From Comamonadaceae bacterium (GTDB taxonomy: Bacteria; Pseudomonadota; Gammaproteobacteria; Burkholderiales; Burkholderiaceae_C), in NCBI GenBank assembly GCA_947447975.1, contig CANFLU010000028.1:1-40161 (forward strand): 40,161 bases of DNA, read 5' to 3'. The position numbers were made by a program, and so were the translations under genes. Below, in pieces: positions 7,702 through 15,852 of this stretch (position 1 is its first letter; every line of letters starts with the position of its first letter). The notes under the pieces are model-generated. The model was given only the letters and a program-made list of their open reading frames with translations, did no database searches and was not told where the DNA came from.

Positions 7702-8561
7702 TTTCCGAACGCATCCAAAAAATATTTGCGCAAGAGGACCTGAACTTTTTGCTCACCAACCGCATACCGCGTTTGGCCACGACGCACTTTGTTGGATGGT
7801 TCAGCCAGATCAAAAGCCCCTTGCTGGCACGCCTGTCCATCACGGTGTGGCGCTGGTTTTCGGGGCTGGACTTGAGCGAATCGCGCCAACAGCACTTTGA
7901 TAGCTTGCATGCATGCTTTATTCGCGAGCTCAAAGACGGTGCCCGCCCGGTGGACCCGGACCCACAAACATTGGTCAGCCCCTGCGATGGCATTGTGGGC
8001 GCCTGCGGCCAAGTCATAGACGGGCAAGTATTCCAGGCCAAAGGCTTCCCCTATTCATTAGAAGATTTGCTGGGGAAGGAGGGGCGGGATACGCCTTGGG
8101 CCGATGGCATTTTCTTGACCATTCGCATTACCTCTGCGATGTACCACCGCTTTCATGCGCCCTACGACTTGCACATGCACCGGGTGCACTATTTTTCGGG
8201 TGACACCTGGAACGTCAACCCGATTGCGCTCAAGCGCGTAGAAAAACTGTTTTGTAAAAACGAACGCGCCTTGTTACGCGTGGAAGTAGGCGAGCAAAAA
8301 TACCCCGTAGCGCTGGTGCCAGTCGCTGCGATATTGGTGGCCAGCATCCGCCTGCACGCCATCGACACCGTATTGCATACCCGCTACCAAGGCCCGGTGG
8401 ACTTAGCCTGCGACGCCTCCTACCGCAAGGGCGAGGAGATGGGCTGGTTCCAGCATGGCTCCACCATCATCGTGTTCGCCCCTAAGGGCTTTACCGTGGC
8501 CCCAGGCATCGGCGATGGCACGCCGGTGCGTATGGGGCAAGCTTTGCTGCGCCTGCCCTAA
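7692..8561 (+). CDS. psd: Phosphatidylserine decarboxylase proenzyme
   Basis: Membrane-associated pyruvoyl enzyme that converts phosphatidylserine to phosphatidylethanolamine. All elements are present in 289 residues: LVSPCDGIVG with the aspartate of the catalytic triad, MYHRFHAPYDLHMHRV with the histidine, and near the C-terminus WFQHGSTIIVF, where the proenzyme would cleave itself between Gly and Ser (family consensus LGST, here HGST). Length is normal for the bacterial enzyme. Two ATGs stand in tandem at 7692 and 7695 with only a poor ribosome site. It is divergent from the aminotransferase and ends 1 base before the convergent plcP-like gene. It may be the main Psd of the cell or a paralogue devoted to this locus; the window cannot tell. 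Confidence 0.92.
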   Translation: MMTISERIQKIFAQEDLNFLLTNRIPRLATTHFVGWFSQIKSPLLARLSITVWRWFSGLDLSESRQQHFDSLHACFIRELKDGARPVDPDPQTLVSPCDGIVGACGQVIDGQVFQAKGFPYSLEDLLGKEGRDTPWADGIFLTIRITSAMYHRFHAPYDLHMHRVHYFSGDTWNVNPIALKRVEKLFCKNERALLRVEVGEQKYPVALVPVAAILVASIRLHAIDTVLHTRYQGPVDLACDASYRKGEEMGWFQHGSTIIVFAPKGFTVAPGIGDGTPVRMGQALLRLP

Positions 8562-8562
8562 G

Positions 8563-9396
8563 TCACAGGGCGGTGCGGGCAGCGCTAGGAACAGGCAGCG
8601 CTTCCAGGGGTGGGCTTGTCCCCTGGGTCTTTGGTTTGGCTGGCTGTACGGGTGGCACAAAGTCGAGCACCTGGTCCCAGTAAATCAGCTCCAAGGTGCC
8701 ATCCATGTGCTCTACCAACGCGGAGCGACTCTCCACCCAGTCGCCATCGTTGCAATACAAGATGCCGTCAATCATGCGGATCTCTGCGCGGTGGATATGA
8801 CCGCATACGACGCCGTCATAACCGCGCTTACGCGCTTCGTGAGCGACGGCGTTTTCAAAGTCGGCGACAAAGTTCACCGCTTTTTTGACCTTGTTTTTCA
8901 GGTAAGCCGACAGCGACCAATACGGCAACTTCATGCGCCTGCGCACATTATTGAGGTGGCGGTTCAGCCGCAGGGCCATTTCATACAAGTTGTCACCCAA
9001 ATAGGCCAACCATTTGGCGTACTTCACGACGGCATCGAAGTAGTCGCCATGGATCAGCCAGAGCTTGCGGCCATCGGCCAAGGTGTGGCTGGTTTCATGG
9101 CAGACTTCCACGCCACCGAAATGGTGGTCTATAAAGCCACGCGCAAATTCGTCATGGTTGCCGGGGATAAACACCACATGGCATCCCTTGCGCGCTTTGC
9201 GCAGCAGCTTTTGCACCACATCGTTGTGGGCTTGCGGCCAATACCATTTGCGCTTGAGTTGCCAGCCATCAATGATGTCCCCGATCAGGTACAGATGGTT
9301 GCTGGTGTGGGATTTAAGAAATTCAATCAGTGCCTCTGCCTGACAGCCCGGCGTTCCCAGATGCAAGTCTGAGATGAATACAGCGCGGTAGTGCAT
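8563..9396 (-). CDS. plcP: PlcP-like metallophosphoesterase (phospholipase C type; often annotated UDP-2,3-diacylglucosamine hydrolase)
   Basis: 277-residue calcineurin-type phosphoesterase. Metal motifs are FISDLHLGTPGCQAE, YLIGDIIDGW, FIPGNHDEF, LIHGDYFD and VCGHIHRAEI. The stretches WYWPQAHNDVVQKLLRKARK and GDWVESRSALVEH are very close to what I recall of Sinorhizobium PlcP (SMc00171), which cleaves phosphatidylcholine and related lipids to diacylglycerol in phosphate starvation. True LpxH is shorter and lacks the C-terminal extension. I start at the ATG at 9396 (MHYRAVFISDLHLG), preceded by GGGGA; a longer frame opens from a GTG at 9438. The last 35 residues are Pro/Ala-rich and unlike the rest. 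The GT4 gene upstream in the locus could use the diacylglycerol made here. The PlcP assignment over LpxH paralogue is inference from motif memory and context. Confidence 0.85.
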   Translation of the reverse strand: MHYRAVFISDLHLGTPGCQAEALIEFLKSHTSNHLYLIGDIIDGWQLKRKWYWPQAHNDVVQKLLRKARKGCHVVFIPGNHDEFARGFIDHHFGGVEVCHETSHTLADGRKLWLIHGDYFDAVVKYAKWLAYLGDNLYEMALRLNRHLNNVRRRMKLPYWSLSAYLKNKVKKAVNFVADFENAVAHEARKRGYDGVVCGHIHRAEIRMIDGILYCNDGDWVESRSALVEHMDGTLELIYWDQVLDFVPPVQPAKPKTQGTSPPLEALPVPSAARTAL

Positions 9397-9463
9397 CCAG
9401 TCCCCATAAAAGTAAGTGATCGAAGGCGCAATGTGCACGCATGCAATCGGCCTGCACCCAAGG

Positions 9464-9497
9464 AGTATCGACAGGCCTTATGACGAATTGATGAAAC
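9464..9497 (-). promoter_or_regulatory. PHO-box-like site before plcP
   Basis: Minus-strand bases 9497-9480 read GTTTCATCAATTCGTCAT, 10 of 14 matches to CTGTCAT-N4-CTGTCAT, with half-sites TTCAT and GTCAT 11 bases apart. GATACT (9469-9464), 4 of 6 for a -10 box, follows after exactly 10 bases. The leader to the ATG at 9396 would be about 60 bases. The second half TCGTCAT is identical to that of the phoD site. Confidence 0.45.
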
Positions 9498-9564
9498 ATG
9501 GTTGTCCACATAGCCAGCCGAAGAACTTACGCCCTTTGGCGTATTTTTGGGAGAATCCATTTAA

Positions 9565-9599
9565 AATTTAACAAAAATGAAATATCAACACGTTAAATT
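9565..9599. repeat. Inverted repeat in the promoter region of the TonB receptor gene
   Basis: AATTTAAC (9565-9572) and GTTAAATT (9592-9599) are perfect reverse complements separated by 19 bases, in the AT-rich stretch 34-68 bases before the receptor start. It could be an operator, but an 8-base repeat in such AT-rich DNA can also arise by chance. Confidence 0.3.
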
Positions 9600-9632
9600 C
9601 GTCCGATTCGTGATTTCTATGTGGGGTAATAA

Positions 9633-12600
9633 ATGTTTTCAAACGATTCCAAGTTACTAGCGCTGGCAGGCCTTGCGGCGACGCTCATCGTCGCGCCTGC
9701 AATGGCCCAGAACACCAGTTCGAGCATCAGCGGGCGCGTCACCGGCTCCGATGGCAAGGCCATCGCCGGTGCCAAGGTGGAAGCAACCCACGCAGAGTCC
9801 GGCTCGACCAACGCCGTCACCACCGACGACCAGGGCCGCTATGTGCTGCGCGGCTTGCGCGTGGGCGTGCCTTACACGGTCGTGGTGTCTAAAGACGGAA
9901 AGACCGAGAAGCGCGATGATGTGTACTTGCTCTTGGCGCAAACCTCCACGGTTGACCTGCGCCTGGCCACGGCACAAGCCAGCCTGGCTGCTGTCACCGT
10001 GAGCGGCAAAACCGCCGCCGCTTTTGACAATACCGCCATGGGCTCGGGAAGCCGTTTTAACCGCCAAGAGCTTGACGCGTTCCCTTCCATCAAGCGGAGC
10101 TTGCAGGACTATGCCCGCCTAGATGCCCGCTTTGCGCAAACCGATAAAGAGCGCGGCGAAATTTCAGCCGGTGGGCAAAACACCCGTTACAACACGGTTA
10201 CTGTGGATGGCGTCAAGATCAACGATACCTTTGGCCTAGAGGCGAACGGCTTGCCCACCATCAAGCAACCGATTTCGATCGATGCCATCCAGGCGGTACA
10301 GGTCAATTTGTCGAACTATGACGTAACGCAAAAAGACTATACCGGTGCCAATATCAATGCAGTCAGCAAATCCGGCACCAACGAACTCAAGGGCAGTGTT
10401 TACTACGTGTACCGCAATGACAAATTGGTGGGCGACCGTTTTAGCCCAACCGCAGGTTTTAGTCGCTACCCCTCGTTCAATGAAGACACCAAAGGCTTTA
10501 CCCTGGGTGGGCCCATCATCGAAGACAAGCTCTTCTTTTTTACCAGCTATGAGCAGTTCTCTAGCACGCGGGCCCAGCCCGAGTATGGGCAAATTGGCGG
10601 CAGTTTCCCGCAGACCGTGACGATTTCCCAGTCGGAAATCGACCAAATTGCCGCTGCTGCAAAACTGAAGGGTTACAACGTCGGCAGTGTTGGCACCACG
10701 GCACCGGTGGAAGTGCAAGATTTGCTGGTCAAGCTGGACTGGAACATCAACGCCCAGCACCGCGCCAATATTCGCCTTGCCAGCACCCGCCAAAGTGAAA
10801 CTCTGACTGGTACCATCAGTTCTACCAATCTGACCTTGGACTCCGCTTGGTACAAGCAAAAGAAAGACTTGGATTCTGTCGTTGCCCAATGGTTTGCCGA
10901 TTGGACGCCTACTTTTTCGACGGAATTCAAGGCTTCCCAGCGCAATTACGACAGTAATCCGCAAAACAATTCGAATACACCTTCAGTGAGTTTTGCCTTC
11001 GTCGGCCTTGCGCCTTCGGATGCGCCGGCTGGTGCCTCGACAGCCACTCGTTATCTCAATACCGGTACCGACTTCAGCCGCCAGTTCAATACGCTCAGCC
11101 AAAAAACCCAAGACTTGTACCTGGGCGCTAACTGGACGATCAACGACCATGACCTGAAGTTTGGCGCTGACTACTCGGCTACCAAGACCTTCAACGGCTT
11201 TTTCCAGGGAGTCAATGGCTCCTACACTTTTGGCTGCGTGAATAGCAGCAGCACCTTTACCTACACGACGATTGCCGGCGCTGTTACGTGTAACGCAACA
11301 ACGCCTGAGCCCACCGCTATGGCCGCGATATTGGAAAACTTTGCACGTGGGCGTCCGAGTTCGTATTCGGTGCAGGCGGCAACGCCTGGTACCACGCTGA
11401 CAGAGGGTGCTGCGAATTTGCGCACCATCAATACGGGCCTGTTCCTGCAAGATACCTGGACCGTCAATGACCAGCTGACACTCATTGCAGGCGCACGTGT
11501 CGATGTCACTGGTTTGCCCGACAAACCCAAGGCCAATGCCGCGGCCGGCGCCGCGACGGTGGCTGGCTCCATTGCATCCGGTGCTTCTGCCGGTGTGCGT
11601 AACAGCGGCGGATTTGGTATGGACAACACGGTCACGCCAGATGGTCAAACATTGTTTGAACCCCGCTTTGGCTTTAACTATGCCCTAGACGCAGCGGCTA
11701 AAGAAAAGTCGCAAATCCGTGGCGGTTTTGGCTTGTTCCAAGGCGCGGCAGCTTCCGTATGGTTGGCAAACCCGTATTCCAATACCGGCTTGGCCACGCG
11801 CACCTATGGTTGCGGTACCTCGGTATTTTCTTCATGCGGCACCTTGACAGGTCTATTCAGTGCGGATCCCGCTAACCAGCCAACCAACATTTCGAGCAAC
11901 CAGCCGGCGGCGAATGTGGACTTCTTGGATCCCAAGCTGACGCAGCCTGCCGTTTGGAAAATGAACCTCGCGTATGAAACCCAGCTTCCATTCGGCGGTC
12001 TGGTGGCAAGCGCTGAAGTGATGGCTACGAAAAACAAAGCTGCGGTGTACTACAAGCAATTGAACTTGGGCGCACCAACGGCTAAAGGCCCTGATGGACG
12101 CGAACTGTATTACACCCCTAAGGGTCTCGACCCTGCTTGCTGGAACGCCAGTACCGGAAGCTTGAATACCAGCGCGACGGGCTGCAGCGGAGATTGGGGT
12201 GCACGTGCCAAGGCATTGAGCAATCCCCTTTTCGCCAACGTGACGCAAGCAACGCAAACCGACTTGGGTGGCGGCAATACGTTCACGCTGTCGCTGACCA
12301 AGCCGGCGGACGACGGTTTTGGCTGGCAAGTGGCCTACAGCCGCCAATCTGCCACGGATGCCTCACCCCTGTCTTCTTCGGTAGCCAATTCAAACTTTAA
12401 TTCGCGCTCCACCTTCAATCCTAATGAGGAGGTGGAAGCCAACTCTGCATACCTGGTTAAAGAGCGTATGACCGGTGCGATTAATTGGTCCAAGGCCTTC
12501 TTTGGCAACCGTAAAACGACGGTCGGCTTGTTTTACGAAGGTCGTATTGGCAAGCCTTATAGCTGGGTCTACAAGAACGATATGAACGGTGACGGCGTTG

Positions 12601-13085
12601 GCGGCAATGACCTGATGTACATCCCCAAAGCACCAGGTTCCGGCGAGGTGATTTTCTACGGCGCGACGCCTGCCGCAAGACAGGCAGCCGAAGACAGTTT
12701 CTGGGCTATCGTCGATGCCAATAAGGCACTGAGCGACAGCAAGGGTGGTGTCGTAAGCCGTAACAGTGCCTTCAGCGATACCGTGCATAGCTTTGACCTG
12801 CGCTTGAGCCAAGAGTTGGATGGCTTTAGTCCTAAACACAAGTCGACGCTTGTTTTCGACATATTTAATGTCGGCAACCTGATCAACAAAGATTGGGGCC
12901 GTACGAACGAGGCTGGGTTTCAGTCTGCCGGTGGCAATCGTCGCGGTTTTGTGAATTTTGCGGGTATTGATCCTTCAACCGGCAAGTACATTTACGCCAT
13001 GGGAGTCATGGAAGATATGACCCTCAAGCAAGTTGCGCTGGAATCCCAGTGGGCGGTGCAAGCGACTTGGAAGTACGAGTTCTAA
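9633..13085 (+). CDS. Oar-like TonB-dependent outer-membrane receptor with carboxypeptidase-regulatory domain
   Basis: 1150-residue outer-membrane protein. A signal peptide (LLALAGLAATLIVAPAMAQ) is followed by a carboxypeptidase-regulatory-like fold at residues 30-105 (SISGRVTGSDGKAIAGAKVE, GRYVLRGLRVG). A plug domain follows (residues about 130-250: ISAGGQNTRYNTVTVDGVKI, QVNLSNYDVTQKDYTGANIN) and then a long beta-barrel that ends in aromatic WKYEF, as porins do. I see no classical TonB box. This layout is that of Oar/OmpA-like receptors, whose substrates are mostly unknown and may be peptides or proteins. GTGGGG stands before the ATG. It is divergent from plcP across 236 bases, and I see no PHO-type repeat facing it. 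A terminator-like region follows. Function beyond uptake or secretion at the outer membrane cannot be named. Confidence 0.92.
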   Translation: MFSNDSKLLALAGLAATLIVAPAMAQNTSSSISGRVTGSDGKAIAGAKVEATHAESGSTNAVTTDDQGRYVLRGLRVGVPYTVVVSKDGKTEKRDDVYLLLAQTSTVDLRLATAQASLAAVTVSGKTAAAFDNTAMGSGSRFNRQELDAFPSIKRSLQDYARLDARFAQTDKERGEISAGGQNTRYNTVTVDGVKINDTFGLEANGLPTIKQPISIDAIQAVQVNLSNYDVTQKDYTGANINAVSKSGTNELKGSVYYVYRNDKLVGDRFSPTAGFSRYPSFNEDTKGFTLGGPIIEDKLFFFTSYEQFSSTRAQPEYGQIGGSFPQTVTISQSEIDQIAAAAKLKGYNVGSVGTTAPVEVQDLLVKLDWNINAQHRANIRLASTRQSETLTGTISSTNLTLDSAWYKQKKDLDSVVAQWFADWTPTFSTEFKASQRNYDSNPQNNSNTPSVSFAFVGLAPSDAPAGASTATRYLNTGTDFSRQFNTLSQKTQDLYLGANWTINDHDLKFGADYSATKTFNGFFQGVNGSYTFGCVNSSSTFTYTTIAGAVTCNATTPEPTAMAAILENFARGRPSSYSVQAATPGTTLTEGAANLRTINTGLFLQDTWTVNDQLTLIAGARVDVTGLPDKPKANAAAGAATVAGSIASGASAGVRNSGGFGMDNTVTPDGQTLFEPRFGFNYALDAAAKEKSQIRGGFGLFQGAAASVWLANPYSNTGLATRTYGCGTSVFSSCGTLTGLFSADPANQPTNISSNQPAANVDFLDPKLTQPAVWKMNLAYETQLPFGGLVASAEVMATKNKAAVYYKQLNLGAPTAKGPDGRELYYTPKGLDPACWNASTGSLNTSATGCSGDWGARAKALSNPLFANVTQATQTDLGGGNTFTLSLTKPADDGFGWQVAYSRQSATDASPLSSSVANSNFNSRSTFNPNEEVEANSAYLVKERMTGAINWSKAFFGNRKTTVGLFYEGRIGKPYSWVYKNDMNGDGVGGNDLMYIPKAPGSGEVIFYGATPAARQAAEDSFWAIVDANKALSDSKGGVVSRNSAFSDTVHSFDLRLSQELDGFSPKHKSTLVFDIFNVGNLINKDWGRTNEAGFQSAGGNRRGFVNFAGIDPSTGKYIYAMGVMEDMTLKQVALESQWAVQATWKYEF

Positions 13086-13104
13086 GTTCTTCAACAAAGT
13101 AGTC

Positions 13105-13128
13105 GGCGCCTAGCGAACGGTAGGCGCC
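13105..13128 (+). terminator. Hairpin after the TonB receptor gene
   Basis: GGCGCCTA (13105-13112) and TAGGCGCC (13121-13128) form a perfect 8-pair stem with an 8-base loop, 20 bases after the receptor stop. No T-run follows, so it may stabilise the 3' end of the mRNA and leave termination to the next hairpin. Confidence 0.5.
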
Positions 13129-13145
13129 TGGTAGTAATCAAGAAT

Positions 13146-13183
13146 CCGCAGGGCCGCCTAAGATGCTGCCCTGCGGTTTTGTA
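13146..13183 (+). terminator. Rho-independent terminator
   Basis: CCGCAGGGC (13146-13154) pairs with GCCCTGCGG (13168-13176), 9 pairs with a 13-base loop, followed directly by TTTTGTATTT. It separates the receptor from the 5'-nucleotidase gene, which starts only 18 bases later. The latter must therefore use a promoter within this region or rely on read-through. Confidence 0.75.
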
Positions 13184-13200
13184 TTTGGAGGCTTGCAAAT

Positions 13201-14991
13201 ATGGTGTTGCGTTTAAGGGTTACGCCAATACGGGTTTACTTTTGGGTGGCTCTGCTGTTGCTGGGCACGCTGGCGCCTAGTGCATTCGCGCTCGAACCAT
13301 CCAAGCAAGTGAACATTTCCTTGCTGGCGATCAATGACTTCCACGGCAATATTGCGCCGCCGGGCATCGCGGTGTCCGTGCCCGATGCCTCTGACCCGGC
13401 GGGTGCGCGGGTCTCTGCTGGCGGCGCAGCTTATTTGTCTACCCTGGTGCGTCAGCAAAAAGCGATCAACCCGGGGAACACCTTGGTAGTGGGCGCTGGG
13501 GACTTGCTGGGCGCCACGCCATTGGTGTCGGGCTTGTTCCACGACGAGCCCACGGTCGACGTGCTGAACCAAATTGGCCTGGATCTGAGCAGCGTGGGCA
13601 ACCATGAATTCGACAAAGGCGCAAATGAGGCCTTGCGATTGCAAAACGGCGGTTGCTACCCACGCAGCGCGGACGGTAGTAGCGGCGTGGTGGGCACAGA
13701 CACCTGTATGAACCAGGGCCGTTTCGAAGGCGCGCGCTACCAGTACCTGGCGGCCAATGTCATTGTCAAGGCCAGCGGAAAGCCGCTGTTTCCGGCTTAC
13801 GCTGTCCGCGACATCGATGGCATTCGCATCGGCTTTATTGGCCTGACGCTGCGCGGCACGCCGGCCATGGTGATGCCTTCGGGCATTGCAGGGCTGGAGT
13901 TTCGCGACGAAGTGCGCACGATCAATGCCTTGGTACCTGAGTTGAAGGCACAAGGCGTAAGCGTGTTTGTAGTACTCATCCACCAGGGTGGGCAAACTAC
14001 GGCGCGTACGGTGCAGGACAAGACATGCCCCGGCTTTACCGGTGAGATTTTGGATATTGCCGACCGCTTGGATCCAGCGGTGCAAGTGGTGATCAGTGGC
14101 CACACCCACCAGGAATATGTGTGCACCCGGCCCGACGGGCGTTTGATTACCCAGTCCGGCTTTTATGGGCGTTTGTTGACGCGCATCGACCTGACGGTGG
14201 AACGCGCCAGCGGAAAGGTAATTGCTAAGGAAGCCAATAACTTGGTGGTGGTGAACGACCAGCCACTCAAAGTGGCGGTGGGCAGCAGCCCGCCATTACC
14301 CGCAGGCTATAGCGCGTTGGCAGCGGACCCTCAGATCGCCGCCATCGTACGCCGCTATGGCGACCTCAGCGCCACTATCACGGACCTACCGATAGGCCGC
14401 ATTGCCGGGCCCTTGGACCGACAAACGACGCCCGGTGGTGAAAGCACGCTTGGGGCATTGATTAGTGATGCTTTTTTAGCGGGTGCCGCGCGCATTGCCG
14501 ACGGCGCAGTGCCAGCGCAAATTGCGTTCACCAACCCCGGCGGCGTGCGGGCCGACCTGAACAGTACTTTGTCCGTCAGCTACGGACAGTTATTCAGCGT
14601 AATGCCCTTTAACAATGCGCTGGTCAGCATGGACCTGACGGGTGCGCAACTCCTGCGCTTGCTCGAGCAGCAATGGCAAGGCCGTGGCCCACGCGGCCTG
14701 GTATTGCACGTCTCCGAAGGGTTTAGCTATACCTGGGACGCCGCCCGCCCCCTGGGCCAGCGTGTGCTGCCCGGCTCGGCCACGCTGCAGGGCGAGCCCA
14801 TCCGCACGGACGCGGTCTACCGCATTGCAACGAATAGCTTTTTGGGTGAGGGCGGCGATGGCTTTACGGTGTTCAAACAAGGCAAAAACGTGCAAACCGG
14901 CGAATTGGATTCGGTAGTGCTCAAGCTGTACTTTCGCGCCAAAGGCGCGGTGCAAGTACCGACCTTGGGGCGCATTACCCGGCTGAACTGA
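13201..14991 (+). CDS. Exported bifunctional metallophosphatase/5'-nucleotidase
   Basis: 596 residues, UshA/NutA-type, acting in the periplasm on nucleotides or nucleotide sugars. The signal peptide ends near PSAFALE (residue 30). The N-terminal metallophosphoesterase domain has LLAINDFHGNI, VVGAGDLLGATPL, SSVGNHEFDKG, LIHQGG and ISGHTHQEYVC. The C-terminal substrate domain has TPGGESTLGALISDAF, FTNPGGVRADL, SVMPFNNALV and FLGEGGDGFTVFKQG. GGAGG precedes the ATG. It fits phosphate scavenging, like phoD at the left end, but I find no PHO-type repeat before it, so shared control is not supported by sequence. The exact substrate cannot be read off. Confidence 0.93.
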   Translation: MVLRLRVTPIRVYFWVALLLLGTLAPSAFALEPSKQVNISLLAINDFHGNIAPPGIAVSVPDASDPAGARVSAGGAAYLSTLVRQQKAINPGNTLVVGAGDLLGATPLVSGLFHDEPTVDVLNQIGLDLSSVGNHEFDKGANEALRLQNGGCYPRSADGSSGVVGTDTCMNQGRFEGARYQYLAANVIVKASGKPLFPAYAVRDIDGIRIGFIGLTLRGTPAMVMPSGIAGLEFRDEVRTINALVPELKAQGVSVFVVLIHQGGQTTARTVQDKTCPGFTGEILDIADRLDPAVQVVISGHTHQEYVCTRPDGRLITQSGFYGRLLTRIDLTVERASGKVIAKEANNLVVVNDQPLKVAVGSSPPLPAGYSALAADPQIAAIVRRYGDLSATITDLPIGRIAGPLDRQTTPGGESTLGALISDAFLAGAARIADGAVPAQIAFTNPGGVRADLNSTLSVSYGQLFSVMPFNNALVSMDLTGAQLLRLLEQQWQGRGPRGLVLHVSEGFSYTWDAARPLGQRVLPGSATLQGEPIRTDAVYRIATNSFLGEGGDGFTVFKQGKNVQTGELDSVVLKLYFRAKGAVQVPTLGRITRLN

Positions 14992-15018
14992 GCGCGCGCG
15001 GCCTTGCCTTGCCCAGGC

Positions 15019-15037
15019 CTTATGCTGCGGGCATAAG
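15019..15037. repeat. Hairpin between nucleotidase and hydrolase genes
   Basis: CTTATGC (15019-15025) and GCATAAG (15031-15037) form a perfect 7-pair stem with loop TGCGG, 23 bases before the hydrolase ATG. No T-run follows. It may be a weak terminator, an mRNA-stabilising structure or part of a promoter. Confidence 0.35.
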
Positions 15038-15060
15038 CACTATTGCCGCAGGGACGCTAC

Positions 15061-15852
15061 ATGACCATCCACATCCAGGACACCGCCGTCGAAGTGGCGG
15101 GCAGCGGCGAGGAACTCATCCTCATGCTGCACGGTTGGCCTGACACGCTGGCGCTGTGGGACGGCACGGTGGATGCGCTGCAAGCCCACTACCGCTGCGC
15201 CCGCCTGACCTTACCTGGCTTTGAAACCGGCCCGCCAGCGGTGTCGCTGGACGCCATGTGCAGTTTGCTGCTGCAAGTGGCCGATCAGCGCAGTCCCGCT
15301 AAATCCATCACCTTGCTGCTACACGACTGGGGCTGCGCCTTTGGCTATGAATTTGCCATGCGCCACCCGCAGCGCGTGGCCCGCGTGATCGCCTTGGACG
15401 TGGGTGACCATAATTCGCCCGCGCTGCTGCGCGAGTGGGGTTTGCGCGAAAAGCTGGCCGTGGCGGCTTATCAGGTATGGCTAGCACTGGCCTGGAAAAT
15501 AGGTGGCGCGGTGGGCACGGCCATGACCCGCTTTATGGCGCGCGCACTGCGCGCCCCGGCCCCGGCTGCGCGTATTACCCACCGCATGAACTACCCCTAC
15601 GCCATGCGCTGGTTTGGCAGCGCAGGCGGCTTTGCGCAAGCCACGCAAGTGCAATTGCCCATGCCGCTGCTCTTTGTGTATGGCGCACGCAAGCCCTTTA
15701 TGTTTCATTCGCGTGCCTGGTTGGACCAGGTGGCACAAAAGCCGGGCAGCGCCGTGCTGGCTTTGCCTTGCGGACACTGGCTGATGCTAGACCAGGCCGA
15801 AGCTTTTCATGCCGCAGCGCTGCGTTGGCTGGCACAGCGCAGTGCACCATGA
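15061..15852 (+). CDS. Alpha/beta hydrolase, epoxide hydrolase/haloalkane dehalogenase-like
   Basis: 263-residue cytosolic hydrolase. The oxyanion-hole motif is LMLHGWPDTLALWDG. The nucleophile elbow is LLLHDWGCAFGYEF, with Asp where esterases have Ser; this Asp and the following Trp are typical of epoxide hydrolases and haloalkane dehalogenases. The catalytic His is in LPCGHWLMLDQ. I use the ATG at 15061, preceded by AGGGA; a TTG at 15043 would only add six residues. The stop overlaps the next start (ATGA), so the small DUF3820 gene is coupled to it. The substrate is unknown. Confidence 0.88.
   Translation: MTIHIQDTAVEVAGSGEELILMLHGWPDTLALWDGTVDALQAHYRCARLTLPGFETGPPAVSLDAMCSLLLQVADQRSPAKSITLLLHDWGCAFGYEFAMRHPQRVARVIALDVGDHNSPALLREWGLREKLAVAAYQVWLALAWKIGGAVGTAMTRFMARALRAPAPAARITHRMNYPYAMRWFGSAGGFAQATQVQLPMPLLFVYGARKPFMFHSRAWLDQVAQKPGSAVLALPCGHWLMLDQAEAFHAAALRWLAQRSAP

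Noticed and set aside
8455..9372. 305-codon plus-strand frame across the psd end and plcP
   Set aside because: It lies antisense to the well-supported phosphoesterase gene and has no motif; it is a shadow of GC-rich codon use.
13213..14109. 298-codon minus-strand frame inside the 5'-nucleotidase gene
   Set aside because: Arg/His/Gln-rich antisense shadow; the sense gene has all family motifs.
13201..14991. 5'-nucleotidase as member of the PHO-type set
   Set aside because: Function would fit, but I found no paired TCAT half-sites before it.
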